NCBI GenBank assembly: GCA_022573485.1
Contig: JACZTW010000061.1
Span: 1 to 14,243 of the forward strand
Length of the DNA: 14,243 nucleotides
DNA from: Planctomycetota bacterium
GTDB lineage: Bacteria > Planctomycetota > Phycisphaerae > UBA1845 > CAIVHJ01
Reading direction: 5' to 3'
The notes beneath the pieces are model-generated. The model did no database searches, had not been told where the DNA came from, and worked only from the letters and a program-made list of their open reading frames with translations. Both the position numbers and the translations under genes were made by a program. Shown here piece by piece: positions 1 to 11,685 of this stretch. Positions within the stretch are counted from its first letter, which is position 1. Every line of letters starts with the position of its first letter.

Positions 1-762
1 CTTTTGCTGGCCGGCCCCTGCGTTCGGAGTGATGTCATGCTCGCCATCACGGGCACGCCGATCAGTGAGCCCTATGTGCGTATGACCGGCGCCGTGATGC
101 AGGCATTCGGAATCAGCCTCGTCACCGATGATTATCGAAGAATCATTGTGCCGGCACCGCAAATGTACCAGGCGACGAATTATGAAGTCGAGCCGGATGC
201 TTCCAGTGCCGGCTACTTTCTCGCCGCCGCTGCGATTTGTGGCGGGAGAGTGCGCATCGAGGGACTGGGACGCACGAGTTGTCAGGGCGATCTGAGGCTG
301 ACAAACGTATTGGAACAAATGGGATGTACTTGTCGTGTTGAGGACCGCTTCCTCGAATTGGAGCGCAGGCCGGATCAATCCCTCCGCGGCAAGCTGGAGT
401 TGGATCTCGGCGACATGCCCGACGCCGCGCCCACGGTGGCTGTTCTCGCCCTGTTCGCCGATGGCCCGGTTCGCATCTGCAACGTTGCGCACCTTCAGCA
501 GAAGGAGTCTCCACGGTTGTCGGTTCTGGCGGCACAGCTCGGCGCACTGGGGGCCGAGATCGATGTTCACAGCGACGGTCTGACGGTGCAGCCTCCGGAC
601 GAAATCCGCCCGGGCACCATCGATCCCTGCGGCGATCACCGCATGGCCATGGCCTTCGCGCTGGTCGGCCTGTCTGCACCCGGCATCGCCATCGGCGACC
701 CCGGCTGCGTGAGCAAGTCGTTTCCCGCCTACTTCGCCCTCCTGGCGAGCCTAAGCAATTAG
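1..762 (+). CDS. aroA: 3-phosphoshikimate 1-carboxyvinyltransferase (EPSP synthase), C-terminal part, 5' truncated by the window edge
   Basis: Shikimate-pathway enzyme that joins phosphoenolpyruvate to shikimate-3-phosphate in the cytoplasm. The reading frame is open from the first base, so the true start lies upstream; about 253 residues of a usual 420-450 are visible. The segment EPDASSAGYFLAAAAI is the family's substrate-binding stretch. DMPDAAPT carries the expected catalytic Asp, QQKESPR keeps the Lys-Glu and Arg of the usual RxKE(S/T)DR motif, DHRMAM keeps the PEP-binding Arg, and DPGCVSKSFPAYF is the characteristic C-terminal Lys motif. Two positions differ from the common motif (the first Arg is Gln, the Asp is Pro), but the core catalytic residues remain, so it is probably active. 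The stop TAG is at 760-762. fliM follows after 147 bases on the same strand. Confidence 0.95.
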   Translation, partial: LLLAGPCVRSDVMLAITGTPISEPYVRMTGAVMQAFGISLVTDDYRRIIVPAPQMYQATNYEVEPDASSAGYFLAAAAICGGRVRIEGLGRTSCQGDLRLTNVLEQMGCTCRVEDRFLELERRPDQSLRGKLELDLGDMPDAAPTVAVLALFADGPVRICNVAHLQQKESPRLSVLAAQLGALGAEIDVHSDGLTVQPPDEIRPGTIDPCGDHRMAMAFALVGLSAPGIAIGDPGCVSKSFPAYFALLASLSN

Positions 763-801
763 GTATGTTGCAGTTGCGCATGCCGCGGGCACGCAGCGGC
801 C

Positions 802-829
802 TCAAGTCCAAGCTGCCAAGTTCCGATAA
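802..829 (+). promoter_or_regulatory. Possible FliA (sigma28)-type flagellar promoter upstream of fliM
   Basis: TCCGATAA at 822-829 matches seven of eight bases of the sigma28 -10 element GCCGATAA. TCAAGTCC at 802-809 matches five of eight bases of the -35 element TAAAGTTT. The 12-base spacer is one longer than usual. The site lies about 80 bases before fliM, in the only gap between aroA and fliM. In many bacteria fliM is transcribed by other sigma factors, so this is a suggestion from sequence and context only. Confidence 0.3.
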
Positions 830-909
830 CATTTTGAGATGTATGTTTTCTTTTGACTGGTGCGGTTCCCGGTTTTCGGGCGGTCGGCCACTCCGGGCGG
901 TAAGGCCTT

Positions 910-1950
910 ATGTCAGACGTGCTGGATCAATCTGAAGTTGATGCCCTGCTCGCGGCGGTCGAGACCGGCGATCTGGGCGAGTCCGAACAAAGCGCGCCCG
1001 CTCCAGCGCCTGTGGCTGATCCCGCCATTTACGCTTATTCACCGGCCGTCCAGGAGCGGGACGTTCGGGACTATGACTTCAAGCGTCCGGAGCGCGTCAG
1101 CAAAGACCTAATGCGGTCGCTGGAATCCCTGCACGAAAGTTTCGCGCGCAATCTGGGTACATCGCTGTCCGGGTTTCTGCGTACGATCATCGAGTGTCGT
1201 GTGGCCGCCATCGAGCAATTGACCTACAGCGAGTTCATCCACGCCCTGCCGAACCCGACGTGTTTCAATCTCATCCAGGCGCCGCCGCTGGAAGGGCAGA
1301 TGTGCCTGGAACTCAGCCCACTCATTATCTACCCCATCCTGGATCGACTCCTGGGCGGCTCGAACGCCGAGCTGTTCATTCCTCAGCGCCCGCTGACCTC
1401 AATCGAATTGCGCCTGGTCAAGCGGATCACGGATCAGGCGCTGGAGAGCCTCAGCGAGGCCTGGACGGATCTGGAGAAGGTCCAGTTCGAATTGGTCACT
1501 ACCGAGAGCAATCCTCAATTGGTCCAGATCGTGGCGCCGAACGAGGTGGTTGTCGTGGTCGGCTTCGAGATCAAAATGGGCGCCCGGGCGGGCACCATGA
1601 GCCTGTGCATCCCCTTCAACGTCATCGAGCCGGTCATCGCCAAGCTGGGTTCGCAGAGTTGGTACGGCTATGCCGGAAGAGTGCAGAGAGTGGATCAAGC
1701 CGAGAATATCTCGTGCTCGCTGAGTCGTGCCGAATTGCTCTTGCGATGTTATCTCGCTGAAACCCGCATTACGGTCAATGATCTGGTGCATCTGCAAGTC
1801 GGCGATATCATCCAGACAAACAAATCCAACAAGGACGACTTGATCCTGCAAATCGAGGGTCGAAACAAGTTTGCGGGGAAAATTGGACAGTTTCGCGGAT
1901 CCCGTGCCCTGCGGATCGGTCGTCGTGCCGCCCCGAAAGAGCGTCTCTGA
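910..1950 (+). CDS. fliM: Flagellar motor switch protein FliM
   Basis: Cytoplasmic C-ring component that binds phosphorylated CheY and, with FliG and FliN, sets the rotation direction of the flagellar motor. The 346 residues match the family length. The N-terminal DQSEVDALLAA (residues 6-16) is the conserved CheY-binding peptide. A linker rich in Ala and Pro follows (about 28-40), then the CheC-like middle domain (about 55-250). The C-terminal FliN-like SpoA domain (about 270-338) contains VNDLVHLQVGDII and KFAGKIGQFRG. The usual GGxG motif of the middle domain reads GGSN here (149-152), a small deviation. The ATG at 910 puts the CheY peptide at the N-terminus as expected; no strong ribosome site precedes it. 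No other flagellar gene is visible in the window, so fliM sits apart from a large flagellar operon here. Confidence 0.96.
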   Translation: MSDVLDQSEVDALLAAVETGDLGESEQSAPAPAPVADPAIYAYSPAVQERDVRDYDFKRPERVSKDLMRSLESLHESFARNLGTSLSGFLRTIIECRVAAIEQLTYSEFIHALPNPTCFNLIQAPPLEGQMCLELSPLIIYPILDRLLGGSNAELFIPQRPLTSIELRLVKRITDQALESLSEAWTDLEKVQFELVTTESNPQLVQIVAPNEVVVVVGFEIKMGARAGTMSLCIPFNVIEPVIAKLGSQSWYGYAGRVQRVDQAENISCSLSRAELLLRCYLAETRITVNDLVHLQVGDIIQTNKSNKDDLILQIEGRNKFAGKIGQFRGSRALRIGRRAAPKERL

Positions 1951-1998
1951 AGCGGCGGGTGACGGATCTGCTCCTGGCGGGAGAACAACCACCGCTTC
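1949..1998 (+). terminator. Weak stem-loop after fliM, possible terminator
   Basis: GAAGCGG at 1949-1955, starting in the fliM stop codon, can pair with CCGCTTC at 1992-1998. A small CTCC/GGAG hairpin lies in the loop. There is no run of T after the stem, so it is not a classical intrinsic terminator; it could be a transcript-end structure or chance in GC-rich DNA. Confidence 0.22.
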
Positions 1999-2029
1999 CG
2001 GTCAATCTGATGGCTGAATTTTGCCCATC

Positions 2030-2059
2030 TTGACATTGAGACTTCAGCACGTGTAACAT
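2030..2059 (+). promoter_or_regulatory. Probable sigma70-type promoter of the STAS/kinase operon
   Basis: TTGACA at 2030-2035 is a perfect -35 box. It is followed after 18 bases by TAACAT at 2054-2059 (four of six against TATAAT). It stands about 50 bases before the first STAS gene in the gap after fliM. It would drive the four-gene run 2113-3675. Confidence 0.5.
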
Positions 2060-2112
2060 CATGTGCGGCCATTCGTTGGTGAACGGCCTGTAGAACCCGT
2101 AGGAGGAGCGCA

Positions 2113-2475
2113 ATGCCTGCCGATCGGCCTGAACTGAAAGTGACCCACAGCGACGGAGTTTGTGTCGTCGAGTTCGCCGATCGGAAAATCCTCGAAGAAC
2201 TGTCCATCAATCAGATCGGCGAGGAACTCACGCGGCTGGCGGAGCAGCACCAACCGACGAATTTGTTGTTGAATTTCAAGAATGTGGAACACCTGTCCAG
2301 CGCGGCTCTGGGGATGTTGATCACGCTGCACAAGCGGATCGTCGATCTGGGAGGCCAATTGAAGCTCACCGACATCAAGCCTCAGATTTACGAGGTGTTC
2401 AAGATCACGCGGCTCAACAAGGTTTTTGACATCCACGACTCGGCCGCAAAGGCCAAGGCCAGCTTCGCGAAATGA
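2113..2475 (+). CDS. STAS-domain protein, anti-sigma factor antagonist (SpoIIAA/RsbV type)
   Basis: A 120-residue single STAS domain. Family knowledge: such proteins bind a cognate anti-sigma kinase when unphosphorylated, releasing the kinase's target, and are switched off by phosphorylation of one serine. The segment LLLNFKNVEHLSSAALGMLI (51-70) is the strand and helix holding this site. By alignment with DSSGLG of SpoIIAA, Ser63 is the likely acceptor; the preceding Asp is Ser and the Gly is Ala in this protein. The start is set by AGGAGG at 2101-2106, six bases before ATG 2113. It is the first gene of a run with a kinase at 2540 and a second STAS gene at 2974, so partner switching with that kinase is the natural reading. 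The regulated target cannot be read from the window. Confidence 0.9.
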   Translation: MPADRPELKVTHSDGVCVVEFADRKILEELSINQIGEELTRLAEQHQPTNLLLNFKNVEHLSSAALGMLITLHKRIVDLGGQLKLTDIKPQIYEVFKITRLNKVFDIHDSAAKAKASFAK

Positions 2476-2539
2476 CCCCATCCACGGGCGTCCCGTGGAT
2501 CGCGGAAACGGAATAAGGGAAGCAGGCGGTCACCTGTCG

Positions 2540-2974
2540 ATGAATTGCTCAAGTCAGAAACCTGGTGACGAACGATCATTGAAGACCATCGTGATCCCCA
2601 GTGACTTGGCGGCGGCCAAAGAACCCGAACAGGCCATCCTCAGAGAAGCGAAGCACAATGGTTTCAGTGAAGATGCCATTTTTGCCATCAAGCTGACGCT
2701 GGAAGAGGCCATCACCAACGCCATCAAGCATGGCAACAAGTGCGATCGGACGAAGAAGGTCACGGTTCGCTACGCCGTCGACGCGCACCAGGTCGTGATC
2801 TGCATCCGCGACGAGGGCACGGGATTCGACCCCGACGCCGTGCCCGATCCGACCCGGCCTGAGCGCATCTCCCTGCCTAACGGGCGGGGCATCCTGCTGA
2901 TGAAAGCCTACATGAGCGAAGTGACCTACCGGTGCAACGGCACCGAGATCTTTTTGAGAAAGCGGAACGAATAA
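2540..2974 (+). CDS. RsbW/SpoIIAB-type ATP-binding anti-sigma kinase (HATPase_c_2)
   Basis: A 144-residue GHKL ATPase domain protein, the expected size for a serine kinase/anti-sigma factor of the partner-switching class. Visible boxes are N (EEAITNAIKHGN, 55-66), G1 (DEGTGFDP, 91-98) and G2 (NGRGILLM, 114-121), all intact, so ATP binding is expected. No transmembrane segment or sensor domain is present, so it is a free cytosolic switch protein. ATG 2540 is preferred to an upstream in-frame ATG at 2426, because the longer form would overlap the preceding STAS gene by 50 bases and add 38 unconserved residues. The stop TAA (2972-2974) shares a base with the ATG of the next STAS gene, so the two are translationally coupled. 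The likely substrates are the flanking STAS proteins; whether its other partner is a sigma factor is unknown. Confidence 0.9.
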   Translation: MNCSSQKPGDERSLKTIVIPSDLAAAKEPEQAILREAKHNGFSEDAIFAIKLTLEEAITNAIKHGNKCDRTKKVTVRYAVDAHQVVICIRDEGTGFDPDAVPDPTRPERISLPNGRGILLMKAYMSEVTYRCNGTEIFLRKRNE

Positions 2975-3366
2975 TGAGTGACGCTCGACCCATCTCAGCA
3001 GATCCCGTGCATTCCGACGCCCCGCTTCAAATCGAAATGTCCGAGCAAGGCGCCACTGTCTTGATCAAAGTGTCGGGCATGGCGGCTGTGGAGGTCGTCG
3101 GGCAATTCAGCCGCGCACTTCAGGAAGCGGCAGCTCGAAAGCCGAGGTTGTTGGCCGTGGACCTCTCGGGTCTGAGTTTCATCAGTTCAACCGGCTTGGG
3201 TGGGATCGTCGCCGCCCATGTGACGTGCCGCAAGAATGACACCCGCATGTGCCTCATCAACCCCAAGCCTATGATCCGTGAGATTCTCGACCTTACTAAG
3301 TTGAGCAGCCTGTTCGAGATTTGCGACAGCCTGGCCGAGGCTGAGCAACTTGCAGGCGTCGGGTAA
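2974..3366 (+). CDS. Second STAS-domain anti-sigma factor antagonist
   Basis: A 130-residue STAS protein. AVDLSGLSFISSTGLGGIV (61-79) is the phospho-acceptor region and closely matches the canonical pattern; Ser72 aligns with the phosphorylated serine of SpoIIAA, and the following T-G-L-G is intact, unlike in the first STAS protein of this operon. About 22 residues precede the domain and are probably disordered. ATG 2974 is chosen over an upstream in-frame ATG (2932) because it overlaps the kinase stop by one base (TAATG), a standard coupling arrangement. With the first STAS gene it brackets the kinase, so two antagonists could compete for one kinase. Confidence 0.9.
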   Translation: MSDARPISADPVHSDAPLQIEMSEQGATVLIKVSGMAAVEVVGQFSRALQEAAARKPRLLAVDLSGLSFISSTGLGGIVAAHVTCRKNDTRMCLINPKPMIREILDLTKLSSLFEICDSLAEAEQLAGVG

Positions 3367-3372
3367 CAGACC

Positions 3373-3675
3373 GTGTCTGGCTCCGAGCGAAAGACCGAAC
3401 CGATTGCGATCCGCCGCATCGCCTATTTCAACGGCAATGTCCAGGGCATCGGATTCCGTTATACCGCCTGTCAAATCGCCAAGGACCATGCGGTCGTGGG
3501 TTATGTCAAGAATCTGCTCGACGGGCGCGTGGAAATCATCGCCGAAGGGCTCCCGCCGGACGTGGATCGTTTCGTCGCCAATGTCGAACAAATCATGAAA
3601 AGCTACATCGAGTTCACCACCAGCACCGATTCCACCGCGACCGCCGAATACGCCTCCTTCGGCATCGAATACTAG
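3373..3675 (+). CDS. acyP: Acylphosphatase
   Basis: Small cytosolic enzyme hydrolysing acyl phosphates such as acetyl phosphate or 1,3-bisphosphoglycerate. The 100 residues fit the family (about 90-100). The loop GNVQGIGFR (21-29) carries the phosphate-binding Arg29, and GYVKNLLDGRVEI (43-55) holds catalytic Asn47. The C-terminus FGIEY is the usual end strand. The start is GTG at 3373, six bases after the stop of the second STAS gene, so it is the last gene of the operon; the ribosome site is poor and translation may depend on coupling. Its TAG stop forms the first three bases of the palindromic repeat that follows. Confidence 0.92.
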   Translation: MSGSERKTEPIAIRRIAYFNGNVQGIGFRYTACQIAKDHAVVGYVKNLLDGRVEIIAEGLPPDVDRFVANVEQIMKSYIEFTTSTDSTATAEYASFGIEY

Positions 3676-3784
3676 GCTCTGCCGGAAAACACCCAAGGAG
3701 CCGCAGACTTTAGTCTGCGCGAAGCCTCTCGCGGGTTAAAACCCGCGGCCCCTTGAAAGAATCCGATTTTCCCGACAGAGCCTA
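3673..3784. repeat. Multi-hairpin palindromic repeat element (about 112 bp)
   Basis: Outer arms TAGGCTCTGCCGGAAAA (3673-3689) and TTTTCCCGACAGAGCCTA (3767-3784) are complementary apart from one mismatch and one extra base. Inside, AAGGAGCCGC (3695-3704) pairs with GCGGCCCCTT (3745-3754) with one mismatch. Two perfect hairpins are enclosed: CGCAGACT/AGTCTGCG (3702-3719) and CGCGGGTT/AACCCGCG (3730-3747). The result is a nested, cloverleaf-like fold that looks like a non-autonomous repeat of the REP/MITE kind; no transposase is encoded. Its left end supplies the stop codon of the acylphosphatase. A related core (AAGGAGCCGCAG) recurs at 7171. Confidence 0.8.
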
Positions 3785-3817
3785 AACCACGCCGCTCCCG
3801 CAATCCCTGCGAAGCGA

Positions 3818-3846
3818 TTGAAAAGACAAAAGAGAACAGAGACAAT
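3818..3846 (+). promoter_or_regulatory. Candidate promoter for the split uvrA locus
   Basis: TTGAAA at 3818-3823 (five of six) and GACAAT at 3841-3846 (four of six) are 17 bases apart, about 45 bases before the uvrA ATG. The spacer is made of degenerate AAAAGAG-type heptamers. No clear LexA-like inverted repeat was found nearby. The match could be incidental to the A-rich repeat. Confidence 0.3.
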
Positions 3847-3848
3847 AG
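3821..3848 (+). repeat. Degenerate heptanucleotide array (AAAAGAG type)
   Basis: Four consecutive 7-base units: AAAAGAC, AAAAGAG, AACAGAG, ACAATAG. It starts 36 bases after the palindromic element. AAAAGAG is also the unit (in another register, AGAGAAA) of the perfect array at 7141, so the two are probably related. Confidence 0.5.
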
Positions 3849-3890
3849 CTCCGGACGATCCGTAGTGTTTGCTTGACGGCTCAGAGTCTA

Positions 3891-5753
3891 ATGGAAGCTG
3901 AAGTTCAAGACATCGTTGTTCGTGGGGCGCGCGAGCATAATCTGCGCAACGTCAGCATCACGCTGCCGCGCGATCGCTTGATTTGCTTCACCGGCGTGTC
4001 CGGCAGCGGCAAGAGTTCGTTCGCCTTCGACACGCTCTATGCCGAAGGCCAGCGGCGCTATATTGAATCTCTCAGCGCTTACGCGCGGCAATTCCTCGGG
4101 CAACTGCAGAAGCCGGACGTCGACTCGATCTCCGGCCTGTCGCCAACCATCTCGATCCAACAAAAGACCGGCAGTTGGAATCCGCGCAGCACGGTGGCTA
4201 CCATCACGCAGATTCATGACTACCTGCGCGTGCTGTTCGCCCGCATCGGCACCCAGCACTGCACGCAGTGCAGCCAACCGATCACCGCCCAGTCGCGCGA
4301 GCAAATCATTGCTCAAATCCTCGCCTTGCGAACCAACACGCAAGTGCTGGTGCTCGCCCCGGTCGTCCGAGGCCAAAAGGGCGAGTACCGCGACTTGTTC
4401 GAGGACATGCTCAAAGCCGGCTACGTTCGCGCTCGCGTCAACGGGCAAGTCGTGCAACTCTCTGACGATCCCGCACTCGAGCGCAACCGCAAACACAACA
4501 TCGAGATCGTCATCGACCGACTGGCCGTCAGCGGCAAAGCTCGAAATCGGCTCGCCGAGGCAGTCGCGGCGGCTCTGCAACTCGGTCAGGGCACACTCAT
4601 CGTGGCGACCAAGGACCAGGATATTCTGCTGTCGTCGAAGTGCGCTTGCTTGAAGTGCAACCTTTCGTTCGAGCCGCCCTCGCCGCAGATGTTCAGCTTC
4701 AATTCGCCCAGCGGAATGTGTCCGGGATGCGACGGGCTGGGCGAAACTTCGACGTTTGATCCCGAACTGCTGGTGCCGGACAAGACCAAATCGTTTCTGG
4801 ACCTGGCCATTGAGCCCATGCGCACACGGATCGGTCGGTGGCGGCGGCACACTTATGAAGCGGTCGCCCGGCATGTCGGATTCGACCTGGCTACGCCGTG
4901 GAGCAGGCTGTCGGGGCAAGCCCGGGATGCCCTCCTCTACGGCACCGGCGACGAGCACTTGACGTTTGAATGGAAATGGCGGGGCGGCATTTGGCGGCAC
5001 GGCGGCACCTTCGCCGGCGTCATCGCCGAGCTGGAAGAAAAGTACCGCAAAGCCAAAGCGCCGACGGTCCGCAAGTTCTACGAGAAATACGTGCGGCAGA
5101 CGCGCTGCCCGGTGTGCAGAGGCGCCCGCCTCAACGCTCAGGCGCTGGCCGTCCGTTTTGGAGGCAGCAGCCTTACCGAAGTCGAAGCGCTTCCAATTAC
5201 CCAAGCCATCGATTTCTTCGAGTCGCTCGACCTCACACCGACACAAATCAAGATCGGCGAACAAGTGCTCCGGGAGATCATCAACCGCCTGACGTTTTTG
5301 CGTGACGTAGGCTTGCACTACTTGACGCTGGATCGGTCCGCCCCGACGCTCAGCGGCGGAGAATCGCAGCGGATTCGCCTGGCCTCGCAGATCGGCAGCG
5401 GCTTGACGGGTGTGTTGTACGTGCTGGACGAGCCGAGCATCGGGTTGCACGATCGAGACCAGCGCCGCTTGCTGGATTCGCTGCAGCGCCTCCGCGACTT
5501 GGGCAACACTGTGATTGTGGTCGAGCATGACGAACAGACCATGCGCGCCGCCGACATGATCGTCGACTTCGGCCCCGGCCCCGGCGTGCGCGGCGGCCAC
5601 ATCGTCGCCAGCGGAACACTGGACGAAATCGCACGCGAGAAAAAGTCCATCACCGCCGCCTACCTCACCGGCAAACAAGAAATCGAAGTACCCAAAAAGC
5701 GGCGACCGGTGAACCGCGAAAGGACAAAGCGACGAAACGGCATCCTCGAATGA
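3891..5753 (+). CDS. uvrA: UvrA copy 1, N-terminal half (ABC module I), separate polypeptide
   Basis: UvrA is the damage-recognition ATPase of nucleotide excision repair and works with UvrB on DNA. This 620-residue protein covers only the first ABC module (full UvrA is about 940-1000). Seen in order: Walker A GVSGSGKSS (35-43), EGQRRYIESLSAYARQFLGQ, UvrB- and DNA-binding insertions, the zinc knuckle CLKC (253-256) with CPGC (277-280), CPVC (406-409), ABC signature LSGGESQR (487-494), Walker B VLYVLDEP (508-515) and the switch His546. It ends at tandem stops TGATGA (5751-5756) inside the linker that normally joins modules I and II. Module II lies downstream in the ORF starting at 6072, in the same frame but beyond further stops, so this is gene fission, not one nonsense base. 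ATG 3891 is chosen over TTG 3873 because it matches the usual short N-terminus. Confidence 0.92.
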   Translation: MEAEVQDIVVRGAREHNLRNVSITLPRDRLICFTGVSGSGKSSFAFDTLYAEGQRRYIESLSAYARQFLGQLQKPDVDSISGLSPTISIQQKTGSWNPRSTVATITQIHDYLRVLFARIGTQHCTQCSQPITAQSREQIIAQILALRTNTQVLVLAPVVRGQKGEYRDLFEDMLKAGYVRARVNGQVVQLSDDPALERNRKHNIEIVIDRLAVSGKARNRLAEAVAAALQLGQGTLIVATKDQDILLSSKCACLKCNLSFEPPSPQMFSFNSPSGMCPGCDGLGETSTFDPELLVPDKTKSFLDLAIEPMRTRIGRWRRHTYEAVARHVGFDLATPWSRLSGQARDALLYGTGDEHLTFEWKWRGGIWRHGGTFAGVIAELEEKYRKAKAPTVRKFYEKYVRQTRCPVCRGARLNAQALAVRFGGSSLTEVEALPITQAIDFFESLDLTPTQIKIGEQVLREIINRLTFLRDVGLHYLTLDRSAPTLSGGESQRIRLASQIGSGLTGVLYVLDEPSIGLHDRDQRRLLDSLQRLRDLGNTVIVVEHDEQTMRAADMIVDFGPGPGVRGGHIVASGTLDEIAREKKSITAAYLTGKQEIEVPKKRRPVNRERTKRRNGILE

Positions 5754-5782
5754 TGAACTCAGAAGAGACCTGAATTGCAGTC

Positions 5783-5794
5783 GGAGGAGGTGAT
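5783..5794 (+). promoter_or_regulatory. Exceptionally strong Shine-Dalgarno before the 94-residue ORF
   Basis: GGAGGAGGTGAT includes AGGAGGTGAT, complementary to about ten bases at the 3' end of 16S rRNA, and stands six bases before ATG 5801. It supports that start and contrasts with the absence of any ribosome site before the giant ORF at 6072, which overlaps the end of the small ORF. Confidence 0.75.
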
Positions 5795-5800
5795 CAGTGC

Positions 5801-6071
5801 ATGGAGACGGACCAAGAGCGAAGTCAGCGTAGTTCTGCTCTGATGCTTGAGATGAGCGCGGCGCTCCGCAATGAAATGACGGAGGCGGAACGAGCGAGGC
5901 TCCTGCGTCTTAACATGCTTGAGGCCAATCGCGTGATCACAGATCGCTATCGGCTGACGGTTGTGCGCGATCGGCTGGCCTATCGTGCATGGATGCGTGT
6001 GCTATTGCGTCGGCCGGAATGGGACAAGTACACGCGAGGGAGCTTCGAGTGGCCTGTAGAATTATCTTCTC

Positions 6072-6085
<14 letters not shown>
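5801..6085 (+). CDS. Uncharacterised 94-residue protein between the two halves of split UvrA
   Basis: Not recognised. The protein is charged and mostly helical in appearance, rich in Arg, Glu and Leu (ALRNEMTEAERARLLRLNML, then RYRLTVVRDRLAYRAWMRVL), with a C-terminal stretch rich in aromatic residues (RRPEWDKYTRGSFEWP). There is no signal peptide, membrane segment or metal motif. Its start is well supported by the long Shine-Dalgarno at 5783. It ends 14 bases inside the giant UvrA ORF, so ribosomes finishing it could restart at ATG 6072; it may therefore act as a coupling cistron whether or not the peptide has its own role. Its third codon positions look less GC-rich than those of its neighbours, which hints at later arrival. 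It replaces the linker of a normally continuous UvrA. Confidence 0.6.
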
Positions 6086-11245
<5,160 letters not shown>

Positions 11246-11249
<4 letters not shown>

Positions 11250-11267
11250 GGTGGGTCTCGACCCACC
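11246..11267. repeat. Hairpin repeat, copy 1 (GTAG + GGTGGGTC stem)
   Basis: GGTGGGTC-TC-GACCCACC (11250-11267) is a perfect 8-bp stem with a two-base loop, preceded by GTAG. The TAG of the giant UvrA ORF (11247-11249) lies in it. It differs by one base from the copy at 11651. There is no T-run after it, so it is not an evident intrinsic terminator. Confidence 0.85.
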
Positions 11268-11282
11268 TGTCACTCTGTGATC

Positions 11283-11645
11283 ATGGCAAGCGAAGCGATA
11301 CAAACCGATCATCGCGAGTTGCCCGTGTGGCGCAGGGCCCGCGAACTCGTGAAGATGGTCTACAAAATGACCGGCAACTTCCCGGAAGCGGAGCGCTTTG
11401 GCCTGACCATGCGCATGCGCCGCAGCGCGGTCGCGGTCGTATCCGCCATCGCCGAAGCATACGGCCGACGCAGCGAAGGACGCCGCGAGCGCTCGCTGGA
11501 CTTGGCCCGCGGGTCGGCGTTTGAATTGGAGACCCAGTTGATCCTCTCCGGCGACCTCGGGTTTGCTTACGACGTCGAAAAGGAAATCACCGCCGTGCAT
11601 CAAGTGATTGAGGAGCTGGACGCATTGACCAATGGCGAATTGTAG
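11283..11645 (+). CDS. Four helix bundle protein (S23 / 23S rRNA intervening-sequence protein family)
   Basis: 120 residues, the normal length of this family. Visible family pattern: ELPVWRRARELVKMVYKMT (helix 1), FPEAERFGLTMRMRRSAVAVVSAIAEAYGR (helix 2 and the turn where most members read NIAEG), ERSLDLARGSAFELETQLILSGDLGF (helix 3), then a final amphipathic helix. The molecular role is not settled; relatives are encoded in rRNA intervening sequences or sit with diversity-generating retroelements, and neither context is present here. The start is ATG 11283; a GTG at 11277 in the same frame is possible, but neither has a clear ribosome site. The gene lies alone between two nearly identical hairpin repeats, suggesting that gene plus repeats may be a transferred unit. 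Confidence 0.9.
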   Translation: MASEAIQTDHRELPVWRRARELVKMVYKMTGNFPEAERFGLTMRMRRSAVAVVSAIAEAYGRRSEGRRERSLDLARGSAFELETQLILSGDLGFAYDVEKEITAVHQVIEELDALTNGEL

Positions 11646-11650
11646 TACAT

Positions 11651-11672
11651 GTAGGGTGGGTCTGGACCCACC
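11651..11672. repeat. Hairpin repeat, copy 2 (GTAG + GGTGGGTC stem)
   Basis: GGTGGGTC-TG-GACCCACC (11655-11672) preceded by GTAG; 21 of 22 bases equal the copy at 11246. The two copies flank the four-helix-bundle gene at 16 and 6 bases from its ends. Confidence 0.85.
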
Positions 11673-11685
11673 GTCCTGAGAAACC

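Noticed and set aside
2426..2539. N-terminal extension of the RsbW-type kinase from ATG 2426
   Set aside because: It would overlap the STAS gene by 50 bases and add a low-complexity Arg/Pro stretch not typical of the family; ATG 2540 gives the usual length.
3888..5678. 596-codon open frame on the minus strand opposite the uvrA N-half
   Set aside because: It is the complement of a clear, conserved UvrA sequence. Long antisense frames are common in GC-rich genes, and the translation shows no domain pattern.
11283..11645. Four-helix-bundle gene as an Avd protein of a diversity-generating retroelement, or as a 23S rRNA intervening sequence
   Set aside because: No reverse transcriptase, no template/variable repeat pair and no rRNA sequence lie in the window.
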